Shown here: positions 11,920-23,500 of the stretch, piece by piece
Numbering within the stretch: position 1 is the first letter of the stretch
Layout: each line of letters opens with the position of its first letter
Assembly: GCA_021442155.1 (NCBI GenBank)
Contig: CM038216.1
Coordinates: forward strand, 159,759,983-159,823,982
Length of the DNA stretch: 64,000 nt
Reading direction: 5' to 3'
Source: Cymbidium sinense
Taxonomy: Eukaryota; Streptophyta; Magnoliopsida; Asparagales; Orchidaceae
Notes under the pieces: generated by a model
What the model was told of the DNA's origin: nothing
The model's database searches: none
The model's input: only the letters and a program-made list of their open reading frames with translations
Program-made: the position numbers and the translations under genes

Positions 11920-13025
11920 CCTTCGATCAAATGTGGTTACATTCTTTAGATAAACACGAAGCCCGTAAGATTATGACTAAGGTACATTCAGGTCTATGTA
12001 GAGTGCATTAATTCGGTATGAAGATGAAAGAAAAGATCAAAAGACTAGGATACTATTAGCCTTCGATGATTACTGACTGCATGGATGTAGCTAGGAGATG
12101 CCATCAGTGTTAGGTACATGGTGTGGTCCTACATAAACAACCCAACATTCTACATCCTATATTGGGCTCATGGCTGTTTGAGTGTTGGAGTACTGACATA
12201 GTGGGTCCTATCGATCCTCCTTCTTCCAAGGGTATCGATTCATTCTAGCTGCCACTGACTACTTTTTCAAGTGGGCGAAGGCAATCCCACTCAATGAGGT
12301 CACAACTCAACATGTGCTCCAATTTTTTAAGAAGCATATTGAATATAGGTTCGGGGTGCCTCGATAAATTTTATCTGATAATTATACTACATTCAAAATC
12401 ACTAAAATCAATAGCTTCACCAGGAGAAATGGTATAAATTGGAGATACTCCACTATCTACTATCTCAGGGAAAATGGCTTAGCTGAAGCATTCAATAAAA
12501 CTCTCATCCATATACTAAAGAAAATACTTAACGATAATAAGTGATAGTGGCATGAGTAGCTAGTTGAAGCCTTGTGGGCATACCGCACCACATACAAAAC
12601 TCCAAACCAATCTACCCCATTGTCCTTAGTGTATGGGTCTGAAGCCGTTCTACCATTAGAAGTTTAGCTTCCATCACTAAGGATAATGGCTACATAATGC
12701 TAAGTTGTGGTTAGAAGAGATTGAAGGTTTGGAGGAGAGGCGCCAACGGGCATGCCAGAACCTTGAGTTGTACTAAGTCGAGATGATTCAAGCTCACAAC
12801 AAGCTGGTCCGCCCTAGAGCTTTTCAAGTAGGAGAGCTTATTTTAGTTCTAAGGAGATCAATTGTTGCCCGTCGAAAGATTGGAGGCAAGTTTAAACCCA
12901 CTTGGGAAGGTCATTTTGTCATAGAAAAAGCCTACCAAGGAGGATCTTATCATCTTATTGATTGTAAAGCAGAGCACCCAATGCTTTCGATCAATGGGCT
13001 CTATTTGAAGAAATATTATCCATAA
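11920..13025 (+). pseudogene. pol: Integrase of the Tat element (zinc finger, DDE core, C-terminal domain), broken
   Basis: The HHCC zinc-binding segment is recognisable around 11950-12115 (KVHSG...RRCHQC). The core holds all three acidic residues: Asp at 12195-12197 (STDIVGPID), Asp at 12377-12379 (LSDN) and Glu at 12485-12487 (NGLAEAFNK). [16 protein letters not shown] motif and a [16 protein letters not shown] motif follow. The C-terminal part is open at 12783-13025 and ends in INGLYLKKYYP, the usual end of the Tat integrase. Integrase inserts element DNA into chromosomes. Stops at 12010, 12058, 12365 and others inactivate it. Confidence 0.9.
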
Positions 13026-13450
13026 GATCATGTTTAAAAATAATTATCTTCAAAAATTCAGTTCCAATTCATCAAAATATTCTCTTCTTTTGAAGCATTG
13101 TTTGCTTATTTGCAAATCATCCATGATGTGTTTAGGGTAGGTATAAGAGAACCTAAGAGGCATCCTATCATTCTTTAACAACATAAACACAAATTGAACA
13201 TGATTCCCAAGCGCTACTATAATAGGTGTGAGAGAACTCAAGAGTCATCCTATTTCGACTAGCAGAACTAAGTCAGGTGTAAGAGAATCCAAGCGACATC
13301 TTTTCTTGGTGGAATCACAATTATCATATATGACACCATTTCATCAACTCTTAAGCATGTTTTAGGATAGGTGTAAGAGAAACTGAATGACATCCTATCC
13401 TCTTTTAAACACAAACACAAATACAAACACATATCTTTTATCTTGGGTTA
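13026..13450 (+). repeat. Short degenerate tandem repeats after integrase (block A)
   Basis: The motif AGGTGTAAGAGAAnnnnAnnnnCATCC occurs four times, at about 13131-13170, 13221-13253, 13271-13304 and 13358-13400. Spacing is about 50-90 bp, with AT-rich filler between copies. It lies immediately after the integrase stop, in the 3' untranslated region of the Tat element. It is non-coding. Confidence 0.65.
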
Positions 13451-13454
13451 TTTT

Positions 13455-15110
13455 GATGTGGGAGCAAGCCCCCTATGACACTCACTTATTAGCTGCTCTA
13501 GGTCGGGCTGACTTGCTACCTCGCTACCTCGCTAGTATGTCGCCCTAGTGGTCACTTATCCAACATATATGAGTCCCCACGCTTTCTTTTTTACTTAACC
13601 ATTGCAATCTGATGAATTCCTTATTAGATTGGTAGGCCTCACTGTGCGGCCAGTAACCTACCTCATGTTGACTCTGTTTAAAAGGATGTAAGCCTACATG
13701 CTTTCTTCTTGAACTAGCCATCATGCACTGACTAGGTTGAGTTCCTCTTGACTACTTTTGAGTTAATATAAGTCCCCTAGTGGCATTCACTCGAGTCACC
13801 CCTGGGATACTACTGTGAGAAAAGTGATACAATCGATAATAAGTTCCACTGTAGGAAGTTGTAGTCCCGATGCTTTCTTCCTAAGCTGATTGTCGCAAAT
13901 TGACGGGCACCTTAGGTTGGTTGATGTCCGCTATGCTGACAGTGACTCACCTAGTGTCCATCAAATACCTATAGACATTATCTTCTCCAGGATTTTGGAC
14001 AAAGCCCTTAGTGGCCCCTCCCTTACGGGCAGTCTATTTGGATCACGCCCTTTGCGACCCCACTTAAACACTACTCGAGTTACTCTTGGATTAGACGGTC
14101 CCCCTTTCCTAGTAGCCACCCATATGGTTGGAGAATTTATTTAGTAGATGCACAAATTCTCCCTTGGTTTAGTAAATTTGGGATAGGCCTAGGATGATAT
14201 AAGTTCCTTCTCAGTATGATACCTCACAAACCAGCAGAGTTCATGATAAATAAATAAACAAACAAAAAAATTTATTCACTTATGGATTAGGAATTCAAGC
14301 TCCCAGTGGCCATTTCCCAAGTAGACATCCTATCTTTAGGGCAGTGTCATCAGAACTCCTGATAGGAATTGCCTGATTACTCTTAAGTAGAGATAAGTCC
14401 CTGGGTCAGCACTCTCTTAGTAGTCGCCCTTAGGTCAGGTTCAATCTATTTTTCCACAAAAAGGTTACCCCGAAGGTCATTTTGATTTGGAAGATGTAAG
14501 CCTACTATATGTTATTTCTAGCATGACTATCGCAAATCGATGGGCAGCCCTAGGTCGGGTTGATATGTTACCTTGCTAATGTGTCACCACAGTGGTCTTT
14601 TGTTCAGGAAGATGTGAGTCCCCATGCTTTCTTCCCTAAATTAACTATTGCAAATCGAAAGGAACCCCTTTGGTTCGATAATTCTCCCCTCAGTTGGGTA
14701 ACTACTCCCTTTGGATTGATAAATCTGAAGTTAGGCCCAAGTCGACATAGCCCCTACTCAGTGTAGTCCATCGCAAACCAATTGGATCCATCATATATTA
14801 TTAAAAAATAATATTGAATTTGACTATTGAGATTTAAGTTCCTGGCATTCACATCGCCTTAGGTTGGGTTCGATGTGGTTGCCAATCACCACACTAATCC
14901 CTACTTTGGAAGATGTAAGTCTGCAATGCTTTCTCCCTAGTACAACTGCTACACACCGAAAGGCAACTCCTTTGGTTGGATAGTCCTACTATGTGGTTGG
15001 TAGACTACCCCTTTGGATTGGTAAATCTGAAGTAGGCCAAGGCCGACTTAGCCCCTACTCAGTGTGGTCCATCGCAAACCAATAGGGTCCATCTCAAAAT
15101 TCAAAATTTA
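13455..15110 (+). repeat. Longer degenerate tandem repeats after integrase (block B)
   Basis: The motif around ATGCTTTCTTCCC recurs near 13577, 13692, 13867, 14622 and 14923. The motif CCCCTACTCAGTGTGGTCC with CATCGCAAACC recurs near 14205, 14748 and 15052. The last two full units are about 304 bp apart and share a CTTTGGATTGGTAAATCTGA segment. GC content is higher than in the flanks. Short open frames here (13890-14144, 14560-14766) are by-products of the repeats. Tat-lineage 3' UTRs are known to hold variable tandem repeats that can seed satellites. Confidence 0.7.
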
Positions 15111-15549
15111 AAATCTAAAACAAATCCAATCAACCTCCCTAGTGGAGTCAAATTAAATAAACAAATCAATCAACTTCTCCTTAGTGAGATGCAAATCTTT
15201 CCATTTTCTTGGTGGAATTAATTCAATCCAACCCGAACTTGCTCCCCAAATAGGGTTCACTTTTTCATCCCCAGTGGATGCCAAATTCTAATCCCCTAGT
15301 GAATTTCACAACCTTTTTATCCCCAATGGATAACTTGGAGGGTTCACACTTCTATCCCTAGTGGTTTCCTCCTTCACTCTCTTATGTCTTTAATATAATT
15401 AAAGTTGTATTGCACTAAACTCTTGATTCCTTCTACACCTCCAGTTTAGGAGTAGATCATTTTTGTTAGTGCTTATGATCGTTCGAGCATTGTTGATCAT
15501 CTCGCCAACACCATGTGATGCCTTGTCGTCACCCACACTTATTAAGCTT
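15111..15549 (+). other. Non-coding segment between tandem repeats and the 3' LTR
   Basis: The segment has CCCTAGTGG/CCCCAGTGG-type short recurrences (15145-15370) but no protein similarity. A polypurine tract is expected just before the LTR. None is obvious, so the LTR start is uncertain between a TGTGATG at 15514 and a TGTTGACC at 15550. The second is favoured because the solo LTR at 42787-46481 begins with the same TGTTGACCTCA. Confidence 0.45.
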
Positions 15550-15909
15550 TGTTGACCTCACTTTTTGAGTGAGCTTTCAACTTCTCCATCTTAGATATAG
15601 GACTCCTCTAGACACTAAAAGTTTCTTAGTCTTAAGACACTTCTATTGATTTGGTGAACACTTAACCTATCCTTAGAGAATTAGAAGAGTTAGCCATAGG
15701 AATAGGTTATGTCTTAGGTGTATTAGGAGGACTTTCCTACTCTATAGTTTGAACCAAATCCTTGCTTCCTTCTTTCAAGTCAAACTTCAAATTCAAATCA
15801 AACCTTAAATCAATTCCAACTCAATTGATTTTCTTAAATTATAAATCAATTCCATACTCAAAAGGTTTTTCTCATACTAATTTATATTCTCATTTATATT
15901 CACAAATAT

Positions 15910-15928
15910 AAATGAAATATAAATTCAA
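15910..15928. repeat. 19-bp target site duplication of the RTE LINE (left copy)
   Basis: AAATGAAATATAAATTCAA is identical to 18706-18724. The two copies bracket the LINE exactly, which proves it inserted into the pre-existing LTR by target-primed reverse transcription. Confidence 0.93.
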
Positions 15929-16518
15929 CAATAATAAATAACAAGCCTTAATCCCACTAGGTGGGGTCGGCTACATGAATCCTTCGTCTCCATTGTGTCC
16001 TATTATATGTCAAATTCTCATTTAATTCAAGTATACTAAGATTTTTTATACATCTTAACCAAGTCTTTTAGGTCACCTCTACCTTTCTTAACATAAGGCA
16101 AATCTAATGCATCTACTCTCCTAATCGTCATGGATGGTTCGGCTTTATGTGGCCAAACCATCTAAGGTGACTCTCTCTAATCTTATCTATGAGCTACTCC
16201 AACTTTTCAAAATACTCATTTTGCATTCTATCTAAGAGTAAAGCCACTCATCCACCTGAGCATCCTCATCTCCGTAACACTTAACTTAGTCTTATGCTTC
16301 TCTTTTATTGGCCAACATTCTGCACCATAAGTCATTGCGGTCTTACCACCATCTTATAAAATTTTCCTTAATTTTAAGGGAACTTTTATTACATAATAGA
16401 TGCATATTCCTCCACTTCAACCATCCAACTTGAATTCTACTAATAACATCTCCATCTACTTCACCATCATTTTGAACAATAGAGCCTAAATATCAATCAC
16501 TCACTCTTAATGACTTGA

Positions 16519-17270
16519 TCACCAAAAGTCACAACATCCACTAAAACTTCTAAAATTACACTCCATATATTCAATTTTAGATCTACTTAAACGAAAACCT
16601 TTAGACTCTAAAGTTGACCTCCATAATTCAAGTTTCTGTTGGACCCCCTCTCTAGTCTTATCAACAAGAAGAATGTCATCAACAAAAAGCATACACCAAG
16701 GTACATCTTCTTGTAAATGCCTCATAAGAACATCCATAACTAAAGTAAAAAGATAAGGGCTTAATGTTGATCCTTGATGTAATCCAACTGAAATAGGAAA
16801 ATATTTTGTCAATCCTCCTTGTGTTTGGACAAGTAACAGCTCTAGTATACATATCCTTAATGACTTGAATATAACATATATTAACTCCTTTCTGTTCTAG
16901 AACTCTCCAAAGAACATCTCTTGAGACTTTATCATAAGCTTTCTCTAAATCAATAAATATCATATGTAGATCCTTCTTAGTTTCTATGCTTCTCCATCAA
17001 ACCTCTTAACAAATGTATAGCATCCATAGTAGATCTACGGCATGAAACCAAATTGATTGTGAGAAACTTCGTATCACATCGTAATATGCTCAATTTCTCC
17101 ATAATTTTAATGTATGGCACATTAACTTAATTTCTATAATTTGCACACTCTTGTGCATCACCTTATTCTTAAATATAGAACCAATAAACTCTTTCTCCAC
17201 ATATCTTCTTTTAATTTAAAATATCATTAAAAGATTTGTAAGCCAAGAAATTCCTTGATCTCCTAAACAT
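16519..17270 (-). pseudogene. RTE LINE reverse transcriptase domain, broken
   Basis: Minus-strand frames give [19 protein letters not shown] and [20 protein letters not shown] (16963 downward). Next come [20 protein letters not shown] and [20 protein letters not shown]. The fragment ends at [20 protein letters not shown] and EYMECNF. The catalytic box is FVDD at 16675-16686, in the position of the usual FADD. It nicks and primes insertion together with the endonuclease. A frameshift lies between the two open pieces, near 16800. Confidence 0.9.
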
Positions 17271-17860
17271 TTCCACACTTCTATTGGAATATTATCCTGT
17301 CCACTGCTTCTCCACATTTCATTTTCTTTATAGCTTCACTAACTTTAGATTTACTAATATGATGATAAAAATGAAATTCTCTATTTTTATTTAGGGTATT
17401 AAGATTGCTAAAATCAATCATACTTTCAGATCCTTAAAAAAGTTTATCAAAATACCTCATCCACCTATTTTCAATATCTTTTCTAAGAAAAGCACTTTAT
17501 TATTTTCATCCTTAATACCTCACTTGAACTATGTCTTTACTTCTCCTATCTCTTTAGTTGGCTAACTTATACATACATCTTTCACCTTCTTTGGTATCTA
17601 ATCTATTGTATAAATCACTAAAAGCTAAATTTTTTGCATCATATATTTCTTTCTTAGAATCTCTATAAGCCACTTTATATCTTTCCCAATTCTCTGAGTT
17701 TTTACATCTAAACCAAGTTTTATAACAATATTTTTTATTTCTTATCTTTTCTTGCACACTCTGACTCCACCACCAACCATTCTTATTAAAAGAAGCTTTT
17801 CCTTTTGATTCTCCAAGCACATCATTAGCAACTTAATTAATTTCACTTGATATTTTTTCC
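17271..17860 (-). pseudogene. RTE LINE segment linking endonuclease and reverse transcriptase
   Basis: The open stretch 17554-17820 (minus) reads KKEIYDAKNLAFSDLYNRLD and KEGERCMYKLAN, typical of the RTE region upstream of RT (KEGEKDIYKLAK-like). It lies in the correct order between endonuclease and RT. Stops occur on both sides. Confidence 0.75.
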
Positions 17861-18705
17861 CACATAACGTTAGCTTCCTTATGAACATTCCAAATTCTAA
17901 TTTCTTGTAGCTTGCTCTTAAAAATATTTTTATTTGTGTTCTTTAAATGTCCCCATCTAATCCTAGGATAATAATTTAGTTTATTTTTTTTCTTACAACC
18001 TTTCATCTTAAATCTAAAACTAATAGTTGATGTTAGGTACTTAAAATTTCACTTGGAATGACCTTACAATCTTTACAATCTAAACAATCTATTTTTCTTA
18101 TCAAAAAAATAATCAATCTGTTTTACTAGATCCATTTTTATAAGTAATAATATGTTCATCTCTTTTCTTAAATAAAGTATTAGCAACTACAAAATAAGCT
18201 AAGGAAAAATCTAATATAGTCCTACCTTCTTCATTAGTCACTCCAAATCCATAACCACCATGAATACTTTTAAAATCTTCTACCACTCTACCAACATGTC
18301 CATTTAAATCTCTCCAATAAATACTTTTCTTCAAGAGGTATCTTTTGTATTAATCCTCTAATTTATTCCAAAATTTTCTTTTGAGCTTACCTCCAAACCT
18401 ACTTGAGGGCATAGACACTTATAACATTGATAATCTTAGTATCAACAATAATATTTAAAGCTATAATTCTATCTCCACATCTATTAATACTTATAACATT
18501 ATCCTTCAAACTTTTATCTATAATCACACCTACACCATTTCTAGTTCAACTTTACCCAATACTAAAGTTTAAAACCTAAACTATCAATCTCCTTGGCCTT
18601 CTCACCAACCCATTTAGTTTCTTGCACACATAAAATATTTATCTTTCTATGAACCATAATATCTATTAATTCCATTAATTTACCTGTAAGAGTACCTATA
18701 TCTAG
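17861..18705 (-). pseudogene. RTE LINE apurinic-type endonuclease domain, 5'-truncated and broken
   Basis: Minus-strand reading gives the ETKW motif (VQETKWVGEKAKEI). Further on it gives RDLNGHVG, GGYGFGVTNEEGRTILDFSL and EHIITYKNGSSKTD (18113-18334). These are the conserved endonuclease blocks, with GDLNxHVG altered to RDLNGHVG. The endonuclease makes the nick that starts insertion. The first residues of the domain are missing because the insertion is 5'-truncated. Confidence 0.85.
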
Positions 18706-18724
18706 AAATGAAATATAAATTCAA
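18706..18724. repeat. 19-bp target site duplication of the RTE LINE (right copy)
   Basis: Identical to 15910-15928. It marks the 5' junction of the antisense LINE. Confidence 0.93.
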
Positions 18725-19189
18725 ATAACCAAAACCAATTTAAAATTCAAATCCAAAATTAAAATTTAACTTATACTCTTTCAAGTAAATCCTTGAACTT
18801 AGCTCAAACTAAATACAAATCACTCCAAACTCAAAAGATTTTTTCATAACCCATTTATATTCTCATTTATATTCACAAATATAAATGAAATTCAAATAAC
18901 CAAAACTAAACCCAAAGTTAAACCAAAATCCAACTTGTACTCTTTCAAGTCAAATTTGAACTTAGCCAAATCATTCAATCCAAACCCTTGATTTTCTCTT
19001 CAAACAATCACTCCTCAATCACATACACAAATATAAACATGAACTACAATCACAAAACCAAAATCAAACTAACCCAAGTCAAACCCATGTTCATCCTTTT
19101 GACTTGAAATTTTTAAATAAACCAAAACCAATTTGACTCCTTGCAATTGGATTTATATTTCCCTCATAAGTCCATATGTGAGTTCAACC

Positions 19190-20110
19190 AAACTTAAATC
19201 AAGCCTTGATCAAGCCAATTAACCCATTTAGGCTCACTTGACCCAAAGTGACCTAAAGGACCTTTTCTAGCCAAATTCTAAACCAACCCAAATTGGATTG
19301 AACTAAGCCCATCTAAGCCTCACATTGTGAGCAAAAATCATCATAGGATGAACAACCACTCAAATTGGGTCAAACTTAGTCAAACCTATCCTTTGGCCAA
19401 GTCAACATTTAGCCCAATGAAACCTAAACAAGCCAAAATTCACTATAAGCCAAATTGAATGAAACCATTGATCTAAACCAATCCATAATCAATGATTGAA
19501 CATCATCAAGCCATCAATTGAACCAAACTAAGCCGAATTGGCCACTTAACTTAAGTTAACCCAAATTGACCTAAAAAGTCAAAATGGGTCAAATCTTGAT
19601 CTAAGCCAAATTCATTGCAACCAATGTGTCAAATTCATTCCAAATCACTTGTTGAACTTGACCAAAGCCTCAATTGACCAATTAGACCCAACCTAGCCCA
19701 ATTGACTATGAACCCAACTTTACCAAAAAGATTAAATCAACTTGAAATCAAACTAAATAAAAATTGATTAAAACCAAAATTTGCAATAGATTTCAAATGA
19801 TCAACTAAGCCTAAACTAACTCATGACCTAACCCAATTGGGTCAAATGGGTCAAATTGGTCAACTTGACCCATTTGACCTAAATGAACCTAAATGAACTA
19901 GAACCAAATATAAACCAAAATGAACCAAACTAATGACACCCATAGGCTCCAAATGATCATTTGAACATGACCTAACCCATGGTTTGACCCAATTTGACCA
20001 ATTGTTCAACCTAACTCAATTTGACCCAACTTGACCTAAATAGGTCAAATTGAACCAATTCAAATCAAATGAACTCCAAATCACTTGAAATTTGGCCAAA
20101 CCCATTTTTG
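19190..20110 (+). promoter_or_regulatory. Dense cluster of W-box cores (TTGACC/TTGACT, both strands) in the Tat LTR
   Basis: About 20 occurrences of TTGACC, GGTCAA, TTGACT or AGTCAA lie within roughly 900 bp, often paired as in TTGACCTAAATAGGTCAA near 20030. TTGAC(C/T) is the known binding core of plant WRKY factors. The segment lies upstream of a possible transcription start near 20530, where an LTR promoter's control region would be. Binding is inference; the enrichment is directly visible. The inverted copy at about 30380-31440 carries the same array. Confidence 0.55.
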
Positions 20111-20509
20111 AATTATTTTAAATCTATCTAAATCAAAATCATGGCCAAATGCCCACTTTGCCCTTAGGTCAAAGGGTATCCTATGACCAAATTCACTTGG
20201 AATTTGGAAATTTCTCTCTCAATGCCACTTAACATCCTTCCATTGGTCCACATGGGCATCAAGGGAGGTGGTGAACATCACCCAATGAGCTTGGCTCATC
20301 CATGACCTAAGACAAGGCCAAACTGACCCTTCTAATGGAAATTGAACACTTGGATCACTAAATGCACTAACCTATCACATAGGCACTCACTCTCCTTCCC
20401 TCCACTACTCAAAAAGACCCACATAGGGTGTTTGGCAACCAAAAATGATCAGCCAGTCCTTACCATTGATAAAAAAATGGCAATTCAGTCCTTCACTATC
20501 TGATCCAAG

Positions 20510-20545
20510 GAGGGGTAGATATACTCCCCCTCATTCTCACTCAAA
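20510..20545 (+). promoter_or_regulatory. Possible TATA box and start region of the Tat LTR
   Basis: TAGATATACTCCCCCTCATT is followed by a CTCACTCAAACTACAAG leader, a layout often seen at LTR transcription starts. The inverted LTR has the matching GGGGTATACCCCCT near 30010-30030. No strong TATAAATA is present, so the call is weak. Confidence 0.3.
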
Positions 20546-23500
20546 CTACAAGCATTCATTTCGACAAAGCCAAGGAGGTTGAAACAAAGCTTCTCCAAGC
20601 CTTTGCAAGCCATTCTCGAGCTCCCCTATTTCTCCTTCTCAGTTTTGCTCAAAGCTAAAATAGGGGAGGTCAATCCCAATCCCAACTCACTCAATTCTCC
20701 ATCAAAACCAAATTAACCTTGCACACACAATTAATGGACTTCATTGAGCTCAACCAAGTCATTTCTCAAGTCTCGAAGCTATAGGAAGCATCAACTTGAT
20801 CAAGGTCGATCACAATTGAAGGGGAGCTTGGTCAACCAAACAATCTACTCCAAATCAAGATCCAATTCCTTCAATAAGGCTTCATTTCTACTAGACAAAG
20901 CAACATCCTCTATTGGAAGTGCTTGTGATAGCCTTTGATGAGGTAATTGCTTGAAACCGTAGCCTTAGGTAATTTTGCTTGGTCCTTTTTGAAGAAAAGT
21001 GTCACTCCATTGGATCTTGACTATTGGATGTGCATCCCCATCCTTTCAAAAGTGTGGGATCATTTTGATCCCAAGTCTCTCGAATTGAACCAGGCTCCTG
21101 AAGGAGAAGAATCACATGCTGTCCATTCCACATGATTGGAACGGATGACTATGATTAGATCACACTATCCCTTTTGATTTAAGCTAAAATGAGATTAATC
21201 TGCCGTAAGTCTACGCCCGTGAAAGCGCAGCCGGTATATTAGTGGATGTGATAATTTAAATAATTATCCGTCGCCACACCGCATCAGCCATGCGTCTCGA
21301 CGGGATTAATTAAGCCTAATTAATTTGATTTTAATGCTGAAATTTTCAAAATTCATAACTAATTATAGAAAATCCAAAAAATACAAACTCATGTTCATTT
21401 TAAAGATAATCCAGAGAAGAATAATTAAAAATTAAAATTAATTAATTTTAAATAGTGATTTTAACTCAATTTAGTTTTTATTGGAAATGTAATTAAGCTA
21501 ATTACTCTTTAATTAATTAGAAAATTAACTCCAAACTTTTTGAGATTAATTATGGGTTGACCTCTATCTCCCATGATTTTCTTGGAATTTATTGCTTGAT
21601 TAATTAGGGGAATTTCTTATTTCATCCCTAATCACTTTCTTAATTAATTAAATGATTAATTAACCTTATAAATAGTGATAAATTCATTAATTAAGCTTGC
21701 TAACCATCATTAAACAGTGAATGAACTTAGGGAATGAGAACTTAGGGAATGAGATTAGGACTTCATTTCCAATCGTTTCCCCTATGTTCATTTCATTTGG
21801 AAAACACTTAATTAAGTTGTAATCAATTAATGGCTTAATCACTTCATTAATTAATTCAATTAATCAAAATCCTAAGCAAAGCATTTCAAAACTTAATTAT
21901 TTAATTCTTGGGTAGATTCTTAGGTATTCAATAACCTAAGAGGATTTTAAAGGAAATTATAATCAAACTACATGTGTAGGAGGGTTATAAAAGTACTTAA
22001 TTAAACCCTTTAGCTTAATTAACCAATAATTTTGAGCCAATTGCATTAGGCCCTTTATTTCTTAGGTGCATTACTGATTTAATTTCCATGTGGTTGCATA
22101 TCATATGTTGGCTCTTTTGGATAATTATGTTAAAGTGGTATGTAAGGCATAATTAATGGATTTAATTCATACCTTAACCTAATCAAAATATATAATCAAC
22201 TTAATTGTTTCAAATTAAACTAAATCAATTCACACATGGGGGAATGAGTTAGGATTAGTGAACCTTTCTCACATTTCCTATGTCAAATCAAATTCAAAAA
22301 TAAAAATCTCCTTGAAGAGTTTTGATTCATTTTAAATGATCTTATTTCATAGGATTACCCTTAGGAATTAATTCGGGTGAATGAAGTCATGTGCTTACAT
22401 TCCTTTATTTCTTTCCAATCATGTTAAATATTTCATGTCATATGAAATCATGCATTCATTTATTTTAAAAAACAATTAAATAAAATGTTTCCTTGTATGT
22501 AAAATTGCATGTGCTGGCTAAAATGAAGAATAAGAGTTGCTATTATCATCATTAAACCAAAAATTACTTTTCAAAATTTATAAATAAAAAATTATAAATA
22601 GAGTGATGCTAGCTATGAATAATTATAAGCTTGCATGTGATGATAGCATAAGATGTGTATTATGGAGTTCTTTCCTCTTTAATATGGATTCACATAGATT
22701 TTCAAGTGTATAGTTCATTTGAAAAGGACATAACACTTGCCTAAATCTATTCCTATGCATATCTATCTTAATACTTAGGAAGGACCTTCATACTATACAT
22801 ATAAATCTTACAATTAAGTCAAACATAAACCACTTGCATGATTCTTCATTCATTTGGTTCCTTTTGTACATTTATATATTTTTAAGAAAAGTGGTATATT
22901 AGTCTGAACATCTTGGGGCTGCGAGGCTTTAAGTAACCCCAAGTAGGTCTTATACCTTATGCCCCTGGTGTAGAAAATAATAGCGTCGTACTCACTTATA
23001 ACTTTTATACATATGGATCTGCATTTAGCTAATAGATAAAAGAGTCCCTCATTTCTACATAATAAAGACATGCATTCATGGAATATTCAAATTTTCAAAC
23101 CATATCTCTTTGCATCCATCATCAAGGTGTGCTAAGATTTGCATTACATGTATAAATATGCTTAGGATTATTAATATGCATGGAATTCATGGTGGAAAGA
23201 AATGAATGGGTGTGTGTTATGTAATAGTAATTCACCCTAGCTAATCCTAAGAGACCTTTCCTATTGAATAAGACTGTTTAGAGTAAATCTAAACTTAGGA
23301 TTAATAAAAATACATAATAAAATATTCACAAAAGGAAATCCATTAATGAATATACCTTAAAAATACTTTAAGGTAGGGATGAAAGAGAGTTCTCCTCTCA
23401 TTTTCTTCTCTTCACAACATTTAGTTACTAAGTGTAGCTTCATTTAAACCAAATCAAATCACCAACTAAAATTGACAAATTAACTAAATCAATTAAACCA

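Larger units (their letters stand above)
15929..18705 (-). mobile_element. RTE-clade LINE, nearly full-length but inactivated, antisense to the host LTR
   Basis: On the minus strand the endonuclease comes first (18705 downward) and RT follows. The element begins within the endonuclease with IGTLTGKLMELIDIM and NILCVQETKWVGEKAKE, so it lacks only a short piece at its 5' end. The 3' end (15929-16010 on +) carries CCACTAGGTGGGGTCGGCTA, a landmark of a widespread plant RTE family. It finishes in a short TTA/TTG-type tail instead of poly(A), as RTE elements do. It is flanked by a perfect 19-bp duplication. Several stops and frameshifts are present. Confidence 0.9.
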
